Shown here: in pieces, positions 1 to 5,911 of the stretch | How positions within the stretch are numbered: the first letter of the stretch is position 1 | Layout of the letters: each line of letters starts with the position of its first letter | The notes under the pieces: generated by a model | What the model was told of the DNA's origin: nothing | The model's input: only the letters and a program-made list of their open reading frames with translations | The model's database searches: none | Source: an uncultured Microbacteriaceae bacterium | GTDB lineage: Bacteria > Actinomycetota > Actinomycetes > Actinomycetales > Microbacteriaceae | Assembly (NCBI GenBank): GCA_946481135.1 | Contig: CAMLMQ010000074.1 | Span: 1-12,438, forward strand | Reading direction: 5' to 3' | DNA: 12,438 nt | Program-made: the position numbers and the translations under genes

Positions 1-680
1 GTCTTGAGCATCGAGATGGTCTCGTTGCCGGTCGGCGGGATGATGACGCGCATCGCCTGCGGCAGCACGATGCGGCGGAAGATCTGCGAGCGCCGCATCC
101 CGAGGGCTTCGGCGGCATCCGTCTGCCCCGGGTCGACGGAGAGCAGACCGGCCCGCACGATCTCGGACATATACGCCCCCTCGTTGAGACCGAGTCCGAG
201 GATCGCGGCGAGCATCGGCGTGATGAGCACGTTCGTGTCGGCCTCGACGAGCGGGGGGAGGAACGGGATGCCGAAGCCGAGCGTCGGATAGAGCGCGGCG
301 AGGTTGAACCAGAAGATGAGCTGCACGAGCAACGGGGTGCCGCGGAAGAATCCGACATAGGCCGATGCGGCACCCGACACGACGATGTTGCGCGACTGTC
401 GTCCGATCGCCATGAGCACTCCGATCACGATGCCGATCAGCATGGCGACGACCGTGAGGTACAGCGTCGTCCCGAGACCGCGCAGGATGCGCCCGTCGAC
501 GAAGTAGGCCGCGACCTCGCCCCAACTGAAGTTCGGGTTGGCGACGACCGACTGCACGAGCATCGCACCGAGCAGCAGGATGACGGCCGCCGCGACGAGC
601 TGCCCCCAACGCCGCACGGGCACCACCCGGAGCGGGACCTCGTGCGAGGCCCCGCTCGGGCGCGTGGTGCGGTCGATCAC
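1..680 (-). CDS. Amino-acid-type ABC transporter permease (GlnP/HisM family), C-terminus cut by window edge
   Basis: Inner-membrane subunit of a polar-amino-acid-type importer. I translated it by hand on the minus strand: 226 complete codons from a GTG at 678–680, running off the left edge with no stop. After a short cytoplasmic N-terminus there is a membrane segment at about residues 28–46. The region from about residue 67 is the typical His/Glu/Gln permease domain, with FRGTPLLVQL at 112–121 and the ATPase-contacting EAA loop at about 189–210 (DAAEALGMRR, then IVLPQA), glycine 194 retained. The last visible residues (PPTGNETISMLK) are family-typical and lie close to the usual C-terminus, so probably only a few tens of residues are missing. 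The GTG start is supported by GGAGAA seven bases upstream. It lies 3 bp after the stop of the binding-protein gene, so the two are clearly one operon. The partner ATPase is probably beyond the edge. Family assignment is firm; substrate is not. Confidence 0.93.
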   Translation of the reverse strand, partial: MIDRTTRPSGASHEVPLRVVPVRRWGQLVAAAVILLLGAMLVQSVVANPNFSWGEVAAYFVDGRILRGLGTTLYLTVVAMLIGIVIGVLMAIGRQSRNIVVSGAASAYVGFFRGTPLLVQLIFWFNLAALYPTLGFGIPFLPPLVEADTNVLITPMLAAILGLGLNEGAYMSEIVRAGLLSVDPGQTDAAEALGMRRSQIFRRIVLPQAMRVIIPPTGNETISMLK

Positions 681-683
681 CTG

Positions 684-1592
684 TCAGTTCTCCGACTGCG
701 ACGGGTCGGTGAAGACCTCAGCGGTGTCGACGGCTCCGCCCTCGACACCGAACCGCGCGAGGTTGTCGAGGTAGACCCCGTCATCCATGAGCTTCTGCAG
801 GGCGGCGGCGACCGCCTCGGTGAGCTCGGAGCCCTTCGGGAAGGCGAGCCCCCACAGGCTCGGCTCGTAGTTGAGGTCGATGACCTCCATCGCGCCGTCG
901 GACTGCTCGGCGGCGTAGACCGCGGGGGGCAGGGCGCTCACGGTCGCCTCGACGCGGCCCGAGGTGAGGGCGAGCACGGCGTCCGCAGCGGCGGGGAACG
1001 TCGAGACCACGATCTCGGGCTCGCCCGCGTCGAGGCAGTCCTCGTTCCACGCGGGCAGCACGACGGTCTCCTCGGCGGAGCCCTTGAGCACGCCGACATC
1101 GTGACCGCAGACGGTCTCGAGCGAGAGCTCCTGCGGGTTGCCGCCGGGCACGAGGAGGGTCGTGCCGCCCTGGAAGTCGCTCACGAAGTCGACGGACTCC
1201 AAGCGCTCAGCCGTGATTCCGAGCGCGGCCGCAGCCAGGTCGACGCGGCCGGCTTCGAGCGAGGGGAAGAGGGCGTCGAACTTGATGTCCTCGAAGACAA
1301 TCTCGACGCCGAGCACCTCGCCGATGAGTCGCATCTGCTCCGGTTGGGATCCGGAAAGGGTCACGCCGTCCTCGGCGAGGTCGAGGATCGGCGGGTAGCC
1401 GGGGCCGCTCGCGACCGTGATCCGTCCGGCGTCGCGGATCGCGTCGGGCAGCAGCTCGGCGATCGCCGTGTCGTAGAGGTCGCTGTCGCCGGGCGCCGGA
1501 CCAGCGGCGGGGGCGGCGCAGCCGGCGAGCGCGATGCTGGTCGCCGCGAGCGAGGCGGCGAGCGCGAGCCGGGGAAGGCGGGTGCGGGTCAT
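684..1592 (-). CDS. Family 3 solute-binding lipoprotein of an amino-acid-type ABC importer
   Basis: Extracytoplasmic, lipid-anchored receptor that would deliver ligand to the permease just downstream. It is 302 aa from the ATG at 1590–1592, normal for SBP family 3. The N-terminus is a lipoprotein signal: MTRTR, a hydrophobic stretch, then lipobox LAGC with Cys25 as the anchor. The mature two-lobed domain spans about 55–285. Cys162 and Cys186 could form a disulfide. The frame stays open upstream to about 1799, but the ATG is preferred because AAAGGA sits six bases before it and the signal peptide begins exactly there. Oddities: the family GFDVDL-like segment reads SGSQPEQM (80–87), Ser/Thr positions that bind the ligand carboxylate in HisJ are Ala/Gly here (122–125) although Arg130 is kept, and the Asp that binds the ligand amino group appears to be Ala220. 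The ligand may therefore be unusual. The divergent IclR-type gene probably regulates it. Confidence 0.92.
   Translation of the reverse strand: MTRTRLPRLALAASLAATSIALAGCAAPAAGPAPGDSDLYDTAIAELLPDAIRDAGRITVASGPGYPPILDLAEDGVTLSGSQPEQMRLIGEVLGVEIVFEDIKFDALFPSLEAGRVDLAAAALGITAERLESVDFVSDFQGGTTLLVPGGNPQELSLETVCGHDVGVLKGSAEETVVLPAWNEDCLDAGEPEIVVSTFPAAADAVLALTSGRVEATVSALPPAVYAAEQSDGAMEVIDLNYEPSLWGLAFPKGSELTEAVAAALQKLMDDGVYLDNLARFGVEGGAVDTAEVFTDPSQSEN
688..693 (-). promoter_or_regulatory. Ribosome binding site fixing the permease GTG start
   Basis: On the minus strand the bases read GGAGAA, seven bases before the GTG at 678–680. The site lies within the last codons of the upstream binding-protein gene, so the two reading frames are probably translationally coupled. 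It decides the start because no ATG lies near the junction. Confidence 0.7.
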
Positions 1593-1598
1593 GAGGGG

Positions 1599-1604
1599 TC
1601 CTTT
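1599..1604 (-). promoter_or_regulatory. Ribosome binding site of the family 3 binding protein
   Basis: The minus strand reads AAAGGA, six bases ahead of the ATG at 1590–1592. It is one of the best Shine–Dalgarno matches in the window and selects this ATG over upstream in-frame starts. Confidence 0.75.
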
Positions 1605-1630
1605 CGGGGTGCGGAGCAATCGGAAGGGAG

Positions 1631-1644
1631 CGCGCTTCGGCGCG
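1631..1644. repeat. Perfect 5-bp hairpin with 4-base loop in the importer leader
   Basis: CGCGC, TTCG, GCGCG: a perfect five-base-pair GC stem. Read as plus-strand RNA it carries the very stable C(UUCG)G tetraloop; read as minus-strand RNA, the expected leader of the transporter mRNA, the loop is CGAA. There is no T-tract on either side, so it is not a standard intrinsic terminator. Short GC hairpins arise easily by chance at this base composition. Confidence 0.4.
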
Positions 1645-1649
1645 GACGC

Positions 1650-1669
1650 GGGGCGCCTCGTGAGGCCCC
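1650..1669. repeat. Imperfect GC hairpin next to the first one
   Basis: GGGG (1650–1653) and GCCTC (1655–1659) pair with GAGGC (1662–1666) and CCC (1667–1669), with one bulged C. The innermost pair must open for a four-base loop. It sits five bases from the UUCG hairpin, so a minus-strand leader would carry two hairpins in series about 40–80 nt before the binding-protein ATG. Function is unknown and chance is possible. Confidence 0.3.
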
Positions 1670-1744
1670 GTCGACCCGTCGCCCGGGTGAGTGCGGCCAC
1701 TCTAGGAAGCGCGCATTCCGCCGCCGTTACACTGCGCACAGGAT

Positions 1745-1768
1745 GCAAACCCGTGACGTGCGGTTTGC
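1745..1768. promoter_or_regulatory. Perfect inverted repeat GCAAACC-N10-GGTTTGC, candidate operator
   Basis: Two exact 7-bp arms (1745–1751 and 1762–1768) are separated by ten bases, giving a 17-bp centre-to-centre distance that puts the half-sites on roughly opposite faces or about one and a half helical turns apart. It ends 18 bp before the GTG of the tandem IclR regulator and just downstream of the possible TACACT -10. A second, overlapping pair, AACCCG (1748–1753) and CGGGTT (1768–1773), adds to the symmetry. It is relatively AT-rich for this window, which argues against a pure GC artefact. The obvious candidate ligand is the neighbouring regulator, acting on itself and perhaps on the divergent importer. 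This is inference. Confidence 0.5.
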
Positions 1769-1779
1769 GGGTTCCGAAC

Positions 1780-1785
1780 GGAGGG
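1780..1785 (+). promoter_or_regulatory. Ribosome binding site of the tandem IclR gene
   Basis: GGAGGG is a strong Shine–Dalgarno match but ends only one base before the GTG at 1787. The next GTG, at 1790, is four bases away and more plausible by spacing. Both are in the same frame, so the choice changes the protein by one residue only. Confidence 0.6.
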
Positions 1786-1786
1786 T

Positions 1787-3223
1787 GTGGTGGTCGCACA
1801 CGTCGAACGGGGCCTGACTGTGTTGAGGCTGGTCGCCGGGCGCGAGGACCCGACGGCGCCGCTTCCGGTCGGCGAGATCGCCCGCCGGGCGGGCCTCGGC
1901 CTCAGCGCGACGTCACGCCTCTGCGCCGAACTCTCGCGCCTGGGCATGCTGGAACGGGCCGCCACCTACGGCAGCTACCGCCTGGGGGCCGCGGCCGTCT
2001 CGCTGTCGGGCCGCGCTGCGGCATCCGTCGCCCAGACCGTGCGGTACGCGCTCACCCTCGCAGCTCAGCAGACGGGCGAGACCGCGCTCCTCGTGGCGCC
2101 CACGCCCGACGGTCCGGTCGTCGTGGCCGCGGTCGAGTCGATGTGGACGCTGCACTCCCCCGCGGCGGTGGGTGAGCGCGACCTCGACCCGCGCAGCGCG
2201 GCGGCGCGTGCCTGCTCGGCCGCGGCCGACGGCGACGCCGACGAGGAGGGCCTTCTCGTCTCGACGGTGGGCATGAGCGTCGAGGTCGCCTCGCCCGTCA
2301 CGGCGCCGAGTGGGGAGCGGGTCGCGGTGCTCGCGCTGCGCCTGCCGGTCAACCGTCGGGATCCGGTCGGCACGCGCGCGCGGCGCGCCGTCGTGCTCGC
2401 CCGACGCACCGTCGAGAAGGCCCTCGAGGCGGCGCTCGAGACGCGGCCACGTGCGACCCAGGCCCCCGAGCCCGGTCCGGTCGCGGACCGGGCTCGGCCC
2501 TCCGCACTCGCCGCCGCGATCGACGTGCTGCGCCACCTCGCGGCGACCCCGGACACGACGGCGGGTACGGCGCGGGCCACGGGGCTGCGCGTGGATCGGA
2601 CCCAGCGCCTCCTCGAAGCCTGCCGGGCCGCCGGATTCCTGCACTCCGCCGACCTCGATGGGCGCCGGCGGGTTTCGTGGGCACTGCACGGCTGGTATCG
2701 AGCGGCGAGCATCCCGACGATGGTCGCCCACGGCACGGCGCGGGTCGTCGAGGTGGCGCACGCGACCCGCACGTGCGGCTTCATCACCGTGCTCAAGGGC
2801 ATGCGCAGCTTCACGATCGTCGAGGAGCTCGCGATGGCCGGCGCGGGGCTGAAGATGGCGCCGTGGCTCGGGCGGGCGCATCCGATCGTCGGATCGGATG
2901 GCGGCCCCGCGATGGTGATGGACTTCACGCCCGAGGAGATCACCGTGCTCTTCCCGAGCCGCAACACTCCGCGCGAGCTCACGCGCTTCCTCGAGCGCAC
3001 GCGCCGGGTCGTGCGCGACGGGGTGCTGTCGATGCAGGCGTTCGAGGATGCCGGCATCGTGTCGATGTCGGCGCCGATCCGCGATGCGAGCGGAACCGTG
3101 ACCGGTGCGGCGTGCCTTGTCGGCACGACCGACTACATGGAGGCGCACCGCGCGAGGTTTCTGGCGGAGACCCGCGCCCTGGGCGATCGGATCTCGGCCC
3201 TGCTCGCCGCGCCCGCGACCTAG
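1787..3223 (+). CDS. Tandem (double-module) IclR-family transcriptional regulator
   Basis: Cytoplasmic DNA-binding regulator of 478 aa, about twice the usual 250–280 aa of IclR proteins. The length is explained by two copies of the module. Copy 1: winged helix at about 4–68 (start VERGLTVLRLVAG, recognition region GLGLSATSRLCAELSRLGML), then a shortened effector domain at about 82–215 that ends with the usual SPVTAPSGERVAVLAL but lacks roughly 45 central residues. Copy 2: winged helix at about 238–300 (SALAAAIDVLRHLA; recognition region around VDRTQRLLEACRAAGFL) and a full-length effector domain at about 308–475, with the GRAHPIVGSDGGPAMVMDF ligand-pocket region and a SAPIRDASGTVTGAA strand. 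A charged, proline-containing linker (about 218–237) joins them. Start is GTG 1787 or 1790. It is divergent from the amino-acid-type importer, the likely target. The stop overlaps that of the next gene. Effector is unknown. Confidence 0.85.
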   Translation: MVVAHVERGLTVLRLVAGREDPTAPLPVGEIARRAGLGLSATSRLCAELSRLGMLERAATYGSYRLGAAAVSLSGRAAASVAQTVRYALTLAAQQTGETALLVAPTPDGPVVVAAVESMWTLHSPAAVGERDLDPRSAAARACSAAADGDADEEGLLVSTVGMSVEVASPVTAPSGERVAVLALRLPVNRRDPVGTRARRAVVLARRTVEKALEAALETRPRATQAPEPGPVADRARPSALAAAIDVLRHLAATPDTTAGTARATGLRVDRTQRLLEACRAAGFLHSADLDGRRRVSWALHGWYRAASIPTMVAHGTARVVEVAHATRTCGFITVLKGMRSFTIVEELAMAGAGLKMAPWLGRAHPIVGSDGGPAMVMDFTPEEITVLFPSRNTPRELTRFLERTRRVVRDGVLSMQAFEDAGIVSMSAPIRDASGTVTGAACLVGTTDYMEAHRARFLAETRALGDRISALLAAPAT

Positions 3224-4719
3224 CGGCGTTGTGAGCCGAGCGATCGCACGCGGCACGCGAGTTCGAGCGCGAACCGGTTGTCGGGGTCGTCGAGGTCGAG
3301 TCCGAGGGTCTGCTCGATGCGCCGGATCCGGTAGTTGACCGCGTTGGGATGGAGGGTGAGAACCTGACCCGCCCGGACCAGCGAGTTGCGGTGCCCCAGA
3401 TACGCGAGGAGCGTTTGCACCGCGGTCGCGGCCCGTTCGGGACCGAGCGCATCGAGGGGAGCCAGCACGTCGTCGAGCAGGCGACGGCTGAGCGGAGAGG
3501 CGTAGAAGTCGAGCAGCACCCGCCGCAACCCGGTGACATCGGTCACCTCGACCGTCCCGGCGCGCCCGGCCGCGATGGCCGACTCGACCGAGATGCGGGC
3601 CTCGGCGGCGGACTGGCGGAGCCCGCTCGGCCCGAGCTGCGGCGCACCGAGGCCGAGCGTGTACACCCAGTCGCTCCCGGCGATCGCGGTGGCGTGTGCG
3701 CGCACCTCCTCCGCGATGTCGCGCAGGCGACGCTGATGGTCGCCTGCGCCGTGCTCCTCGCTCGTGACGAGCACGATGTCGTCGTGCCACAGTGCCACGT
3801 GCCACTGCTCGGGACGCCCGTCGACGAGTTGCAGCGCGAACAGCTCGATCGCCGACTGAAGGGCGGCCGGGGGCCGGGCGGTGGGGTCGGTGACGTGGGT
3901 GGGCCGCAGCCAGCCGACGACGTGCGAGAGCTGCAGCGGAAGTCCGAGCTGCACGGCCTCCGCCGCGAAACCGTCAACGCGAGCCGACTCGGCGAACAGG
4001 AGCTCGAGGATGAGGTCGGCGCGGGAGCGGATCGGGGCATAGCGGTCGCGCAGTTCGTGCTGCAGCGCCCGGCTGAGGATCGACGCGATCACGGGGATCG
4101 CGTGCTGGACGGCAGGGTCGGCCGTGGCGGCCACGAGTCGCCCGACGGGCACCTCGCCGATGCAGACCGCGTCCGGCTGAGTCCAGTCGACGACGACGCC
4201 CTCGTCGAGGGTCAGCTCCGTGCCGAGAGCCCGGCTGGCGGTCGCGAGGATCTCGGCTCGCGCGTCGACCGGGTGCCGGGCGGCCACCGCGCCGACCTCG
4301 TCGATCGCGAACTCGGCGCGCGCGAGCGACTCGGCGGCGCCGCCGCGCACGATCCGGTCGAGCACGACGCCGAGCTCGGCCGGCGACCGGGCGTCCGCGA
4401 GCAGCACCGGCATCCCGCGACGATCGGCGACGAGCCGCGCGGTGTCCGGCAGCGACGACGTCCCGGTGATGATGAGCGCGGTGAACTCCCGGGCGACCGC
4501 CTGCCGCACGGCGATGTCGAACTGGTAGGGCGAGGGAACCCGTCCGAGTGGCGGGGCGGCCACGACGAGCGTCTCGGGCGTGACCGCGTCGAGCGCGTCG
4601 AGCGCGGCGGTCTCCACGCGCGTCACGGGCACGTCGGTTCGGAAGCCCGCGACGAGACGCAGGCCGAGACGTTCGCCTTGGGCGAGGATGTCGTCGAGCA
4701 GCACTTGGTTGATGAGCAC
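3220..4719 (-). CDS. PucR/CdaR-type transcriptional regulator
   Basis: A 499-aa regulator, normal for the PucR family (purine, allantoin and related catabolic regulators, usually activators). Domain order: PucR-type N-terminal sensor domain at about 1–125 (ending around VLLADARSPAELGVVLDRIV); a middle linker domain; a GGDEF-like CdaR domain at about 265–390 (with GLGAPQLGPSGLRQSAAEAR at 356–375); and a C-terminal PucR helix-turn-helix at about 432–490, recognised from TLLAYLGHRNSLVRAGQVL, then LHPNAVNYRIRRIEQTLGLD. The first possible start is GTG 4717–4719; an in-frame stop lies at 4735–4737 and no good Shine–Dalgarno precedes the GTG, so expression may be weak or leaderless. The gene diverges from the DUF917/hydantoinase operon with a 67-bp gap holding an inverted repeat, so it most probably controls that operon. 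Its 3' end overlaps the IclR gene by 4 bp. Confidence 0.93.
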   Translation of the reverse strand: MLINQVLLDDILAQGERLGLRLVAGFRTDVPVTRVETAALDALDAVTPETLVVAAPPLGRVPSPYQFDIAVRQAVAREFTALIITGTSSLPDTARLVADRRGMPVLLADARSPAELGVVLDRIVRGGAAESLARAEFAIDEVGAVAARHPVDARAEILATASRALGTELTLDEGVVVDWTQPDAVCIGEVPVGRLVAATADPAVQHAIPVIASILSRALQHELRDRYAPIRSRADLILELLFAESARVDGFAAEAVQLGLPLQLSHVVGWLRPTHVTDPTARPPAALQSAIELFALQLVDGRPEQWHVALWHDDIVLVTSEEHGAGDHQRRLRDIAEEVRAHATAIAGSDWVYTLGLGAPQLGPSGLRQSAAEARISVESAIAAGRAGTVEVTDVTGLRRVLLDFYASPLSRRLLDDVLAPLDALGPERAATAVQTLLAYLGHRNSLVRAGQVLTLHPNAVNYRIRRIEQTLGLDLDDPDNRFALELACRVRSLGSQRR

Positions 4720-4786
4720 AGTATGACGGCAGATCTAGTGTTGATGACACATTGAGTCATCGCAACGACATCCCTACCGTCGGAAC
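4720..4786. promoter_or_regulatory. Divergent control region between PucR-type regulator and DUF917 operon
   Basis: Only 67 bp separate two divergent starts, so the promoters must overlap or sit back to back. It is noticeably more AT-rich than its surroundings. TAGTGT at 4736–4741 on the plus strand fits a weak -10 for the operon, but no clear -35 accompanies it. The palindrome listed separately lies immediately downstream of it. Shine–Dalgarno signals are poor for both genes: only CGGA at 4781–4784 precedes the ATG at 4787, too close to be ideal. Confidence 0.6.
4743..4761. promoter_or_regulatory. Inverted repeat GATGAC-N7-GTCATC, candidate PucR-type operator
   Basis: Two exact 6-bp arms (4743–4748 and 4756–4761) flank a seven-base AT-rich centre. 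The outer bases continue the symmetry imperfectly, with GTT on the left and CAAC on the right offset by two bases. It occupies the middle of a 67-bp divergent intergenic region, which is where a regulator that controls both itself and the operon would bind. Binding by the neighbouring PucR-type protein is inference. Confidence 0.5.
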
Positions 4787-5911
4787 ATGCCTCAGCCGGA
4801 CAGCGTCGCGCGCACCCCGCGCCGGACGATCGAGCGCGACGACGTCGCGCCCCTCGCGGCGGGCGCCGCGATCTTCGGAACCGGAGGCGGCGGCGCCGTG
4901 CACACGGTGCAGTTGGCCGTCGAGATCGCGATCGAGGAGCATGGCCCCGTCGAGCTGCTCCAGGTCGGCGAGCTGGGTCCCGACGACGCCGTGCTCATCA
5001 TGTCGGCGATCGGGGCACCGAGTGTCGGCATCGAGATGCTCTCGGCGGCGTGGCAGCCCGAACGCATCGTCGCGGAGGTCGAGCGGGACAGCGGACGCAC
5101 GGTCACGGCGCTCATGGCGGCGGAGATCGGGGGGAGCAACGGTGTCGCACCCGTCGGATGGGCCGCCCGCCTCGGGCTGAAGGTGCTCGACGCCGACGGC
5201 ATGGGTCGCGCGTTCCCCGAGGCCACGATGATCTCGATGAACGTCGCGGGCCTCCCGTGCGAGTTCGTCGTGCAGTCCGACGCGGTCGGCAACATCGCCA
5301 TCCTCCGCCCCATCGACATGGGCTGGCTCGAACGGCATGCCCGAGCGCTGACCGTCGCGAGCGGAGGCATCGCGATCGGCGCGCACTATCTGCTCACCGC
5401 GCAGACCGCGCCCGGGGCGGTCATCGAACGCACCGTCAGTCGCGCGATCGACGTCGGGCACGCCCTCCTCGGCTCCCCCGATCCGATCGCGGCGATCTCG
5501 ACCTCGCTCGACGCCGCGACGCTCGTCGGCGGCAAGCTCGTCGACGTCGAGCGGCGCACCGAGGGCGGCTTCACGCGCGGCTCGGTCACGATCGAGGGCA
5601 CGGGGGCGGACCGCGGCCGGCTCGTGCGCGTCGAGGTCCAGAACGAGAACCTCATCGTGCTCGAGGACGGCGAGGTGATCGTGAGCGTTCCCGACCTCAT
5701 CACGATCGTCGACACCGAGACGGGCGAGGCGATCTCCACCGAGATGCTGCGGTTCGGGCAGCGCGTCTCGCTGCTCGCCTGGCCGTGCGACCCACTGTGG
5801 CGCACCCCGCGGGGCCTCGAGCTCACCGCGCCGGCGGCCTTCGGCTACGACCTGCCCTACGTGCCGTTCGACGCCGCGGCCGCCCGCGTCCCGACGAAGG
5901 CGGCACGGTGA
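4787..5911 (+). CDS. DUF917 family protein (S-methyl-thiohydantoin desulfurase-like)
   Basis: Cytoplasmic protein of 374 aa that I assign to DUF917, the Pfam family now named (from memory) after S-methyl thiohydantoin desulfurase. Hallmarks: the N-terminal glycine run GTGGGG at 31–36 after AAGAAIF, EIGGSNG at 113–119, and DADGMGRAFPE at 136–146, whose acidic residues look catalytic or metal-binding. A C-terminal domain covers about 190–374, with the conserved-looking GSVTIEGTG and VQNENLIVL segments and PDLI in the usual place. Members are commonly encoded beside HyuA-type ATPases and PucR regulators, as here. The gene overlaps the HyuA-like gene by 4 bp (GTGA), strong evidence for coupled production of two partner proteins. 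The reaction is probably hydrolysis or desulfuration of a five-membered cyclic imide or thiohydantoin, but the substrate cannot be read from sequence. The start ATG has a weak ribosome site; no better one is close. Confidence 0.88.
   Translation: MPQPDSVARTPRRTIERDDVAPLAAGAAIFGTGGGGAVHTVQLAVEIAIEEHGPVELLQVGELGPDDAVLIMSAIGAPSVGIEMLSAAWQPERIVAEVERDSGRTVTALMAAEIGGSNGVAPVGWAARLGLKVLDADGMGRAFPEATMISMNVAGLPCEFVVQSDAVGNIAILRPIDMGWLERHARALTVASGGIAIGAHYLLTAQTAPGAVIERTVSRAIDVGHALLGSPDPIAAISTSLDAATLVGGKLVDVERRTEGGFTRGSVTIEGTGADRGRLVRVEVQNENLIVLEDGEVIVSVPDLITIVDTETGEAISTEMLRFGQRVSLLAWPCDPLWRTPRGLELTAPAAFGYDLPYVPFDAAAARVPTKAAR

Larger units (their letters stand above)
1593..1786. promoter_or_regulatory. 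Divergent promoter/leader region between amino-acid importer and IclR-type regulator
   Basis: This 194-bp gap separates two divergent genes and should hold both promoters. On the minus strand TAGAGT (1699–1704) could be a -10 element, giving a leader of about 100 nt for the transporter mRNA. On the plus strand TACACT (1728–1733) could be the -10 of the regulator gene. Neither has a convincing -35 box, so both are weak calls. A GGAA–N7–TTCC element at 1705–1719 lies between them. Two hairpins and a perfect inverted repeat are listed separately. No small gene is apparent. Confidence 0.55.

Noticed and set aside
1705..1719. GGAA-N7-TTCC as a classical IclR operator.
   Set aside because: The known E. 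coli IclR-type element has a shorter centre and longer arms. Four-base arms are too short to claim a site here, so it is only noted in the intergenic region.
642..1817. A 391-residue plus-strand open frame opposite the family 3 binding protein.
   Set aside because: It is antisense to a gene with clear lipoprotein and SBP features, and the translation is Arg/Glu/Gly-rich with no domain.
1913..3805. A 630-residue open frame on the minus strand across the IclR and PucR genes.
   Set aside because: It is Arg/His/Gly-rich with no recognisable domain, and it overlaps two well-supported genes. Such long shadows are expected at this GC content.
3349..4755. A 468-residue plus-strand open frame opposite the PucR gene.
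   Set aside because: It is an antisense shadow: repetitive Arg/Gly/Asp/His-rich composition and no domain, whereas the minus-strand product has PucR domains end to end.
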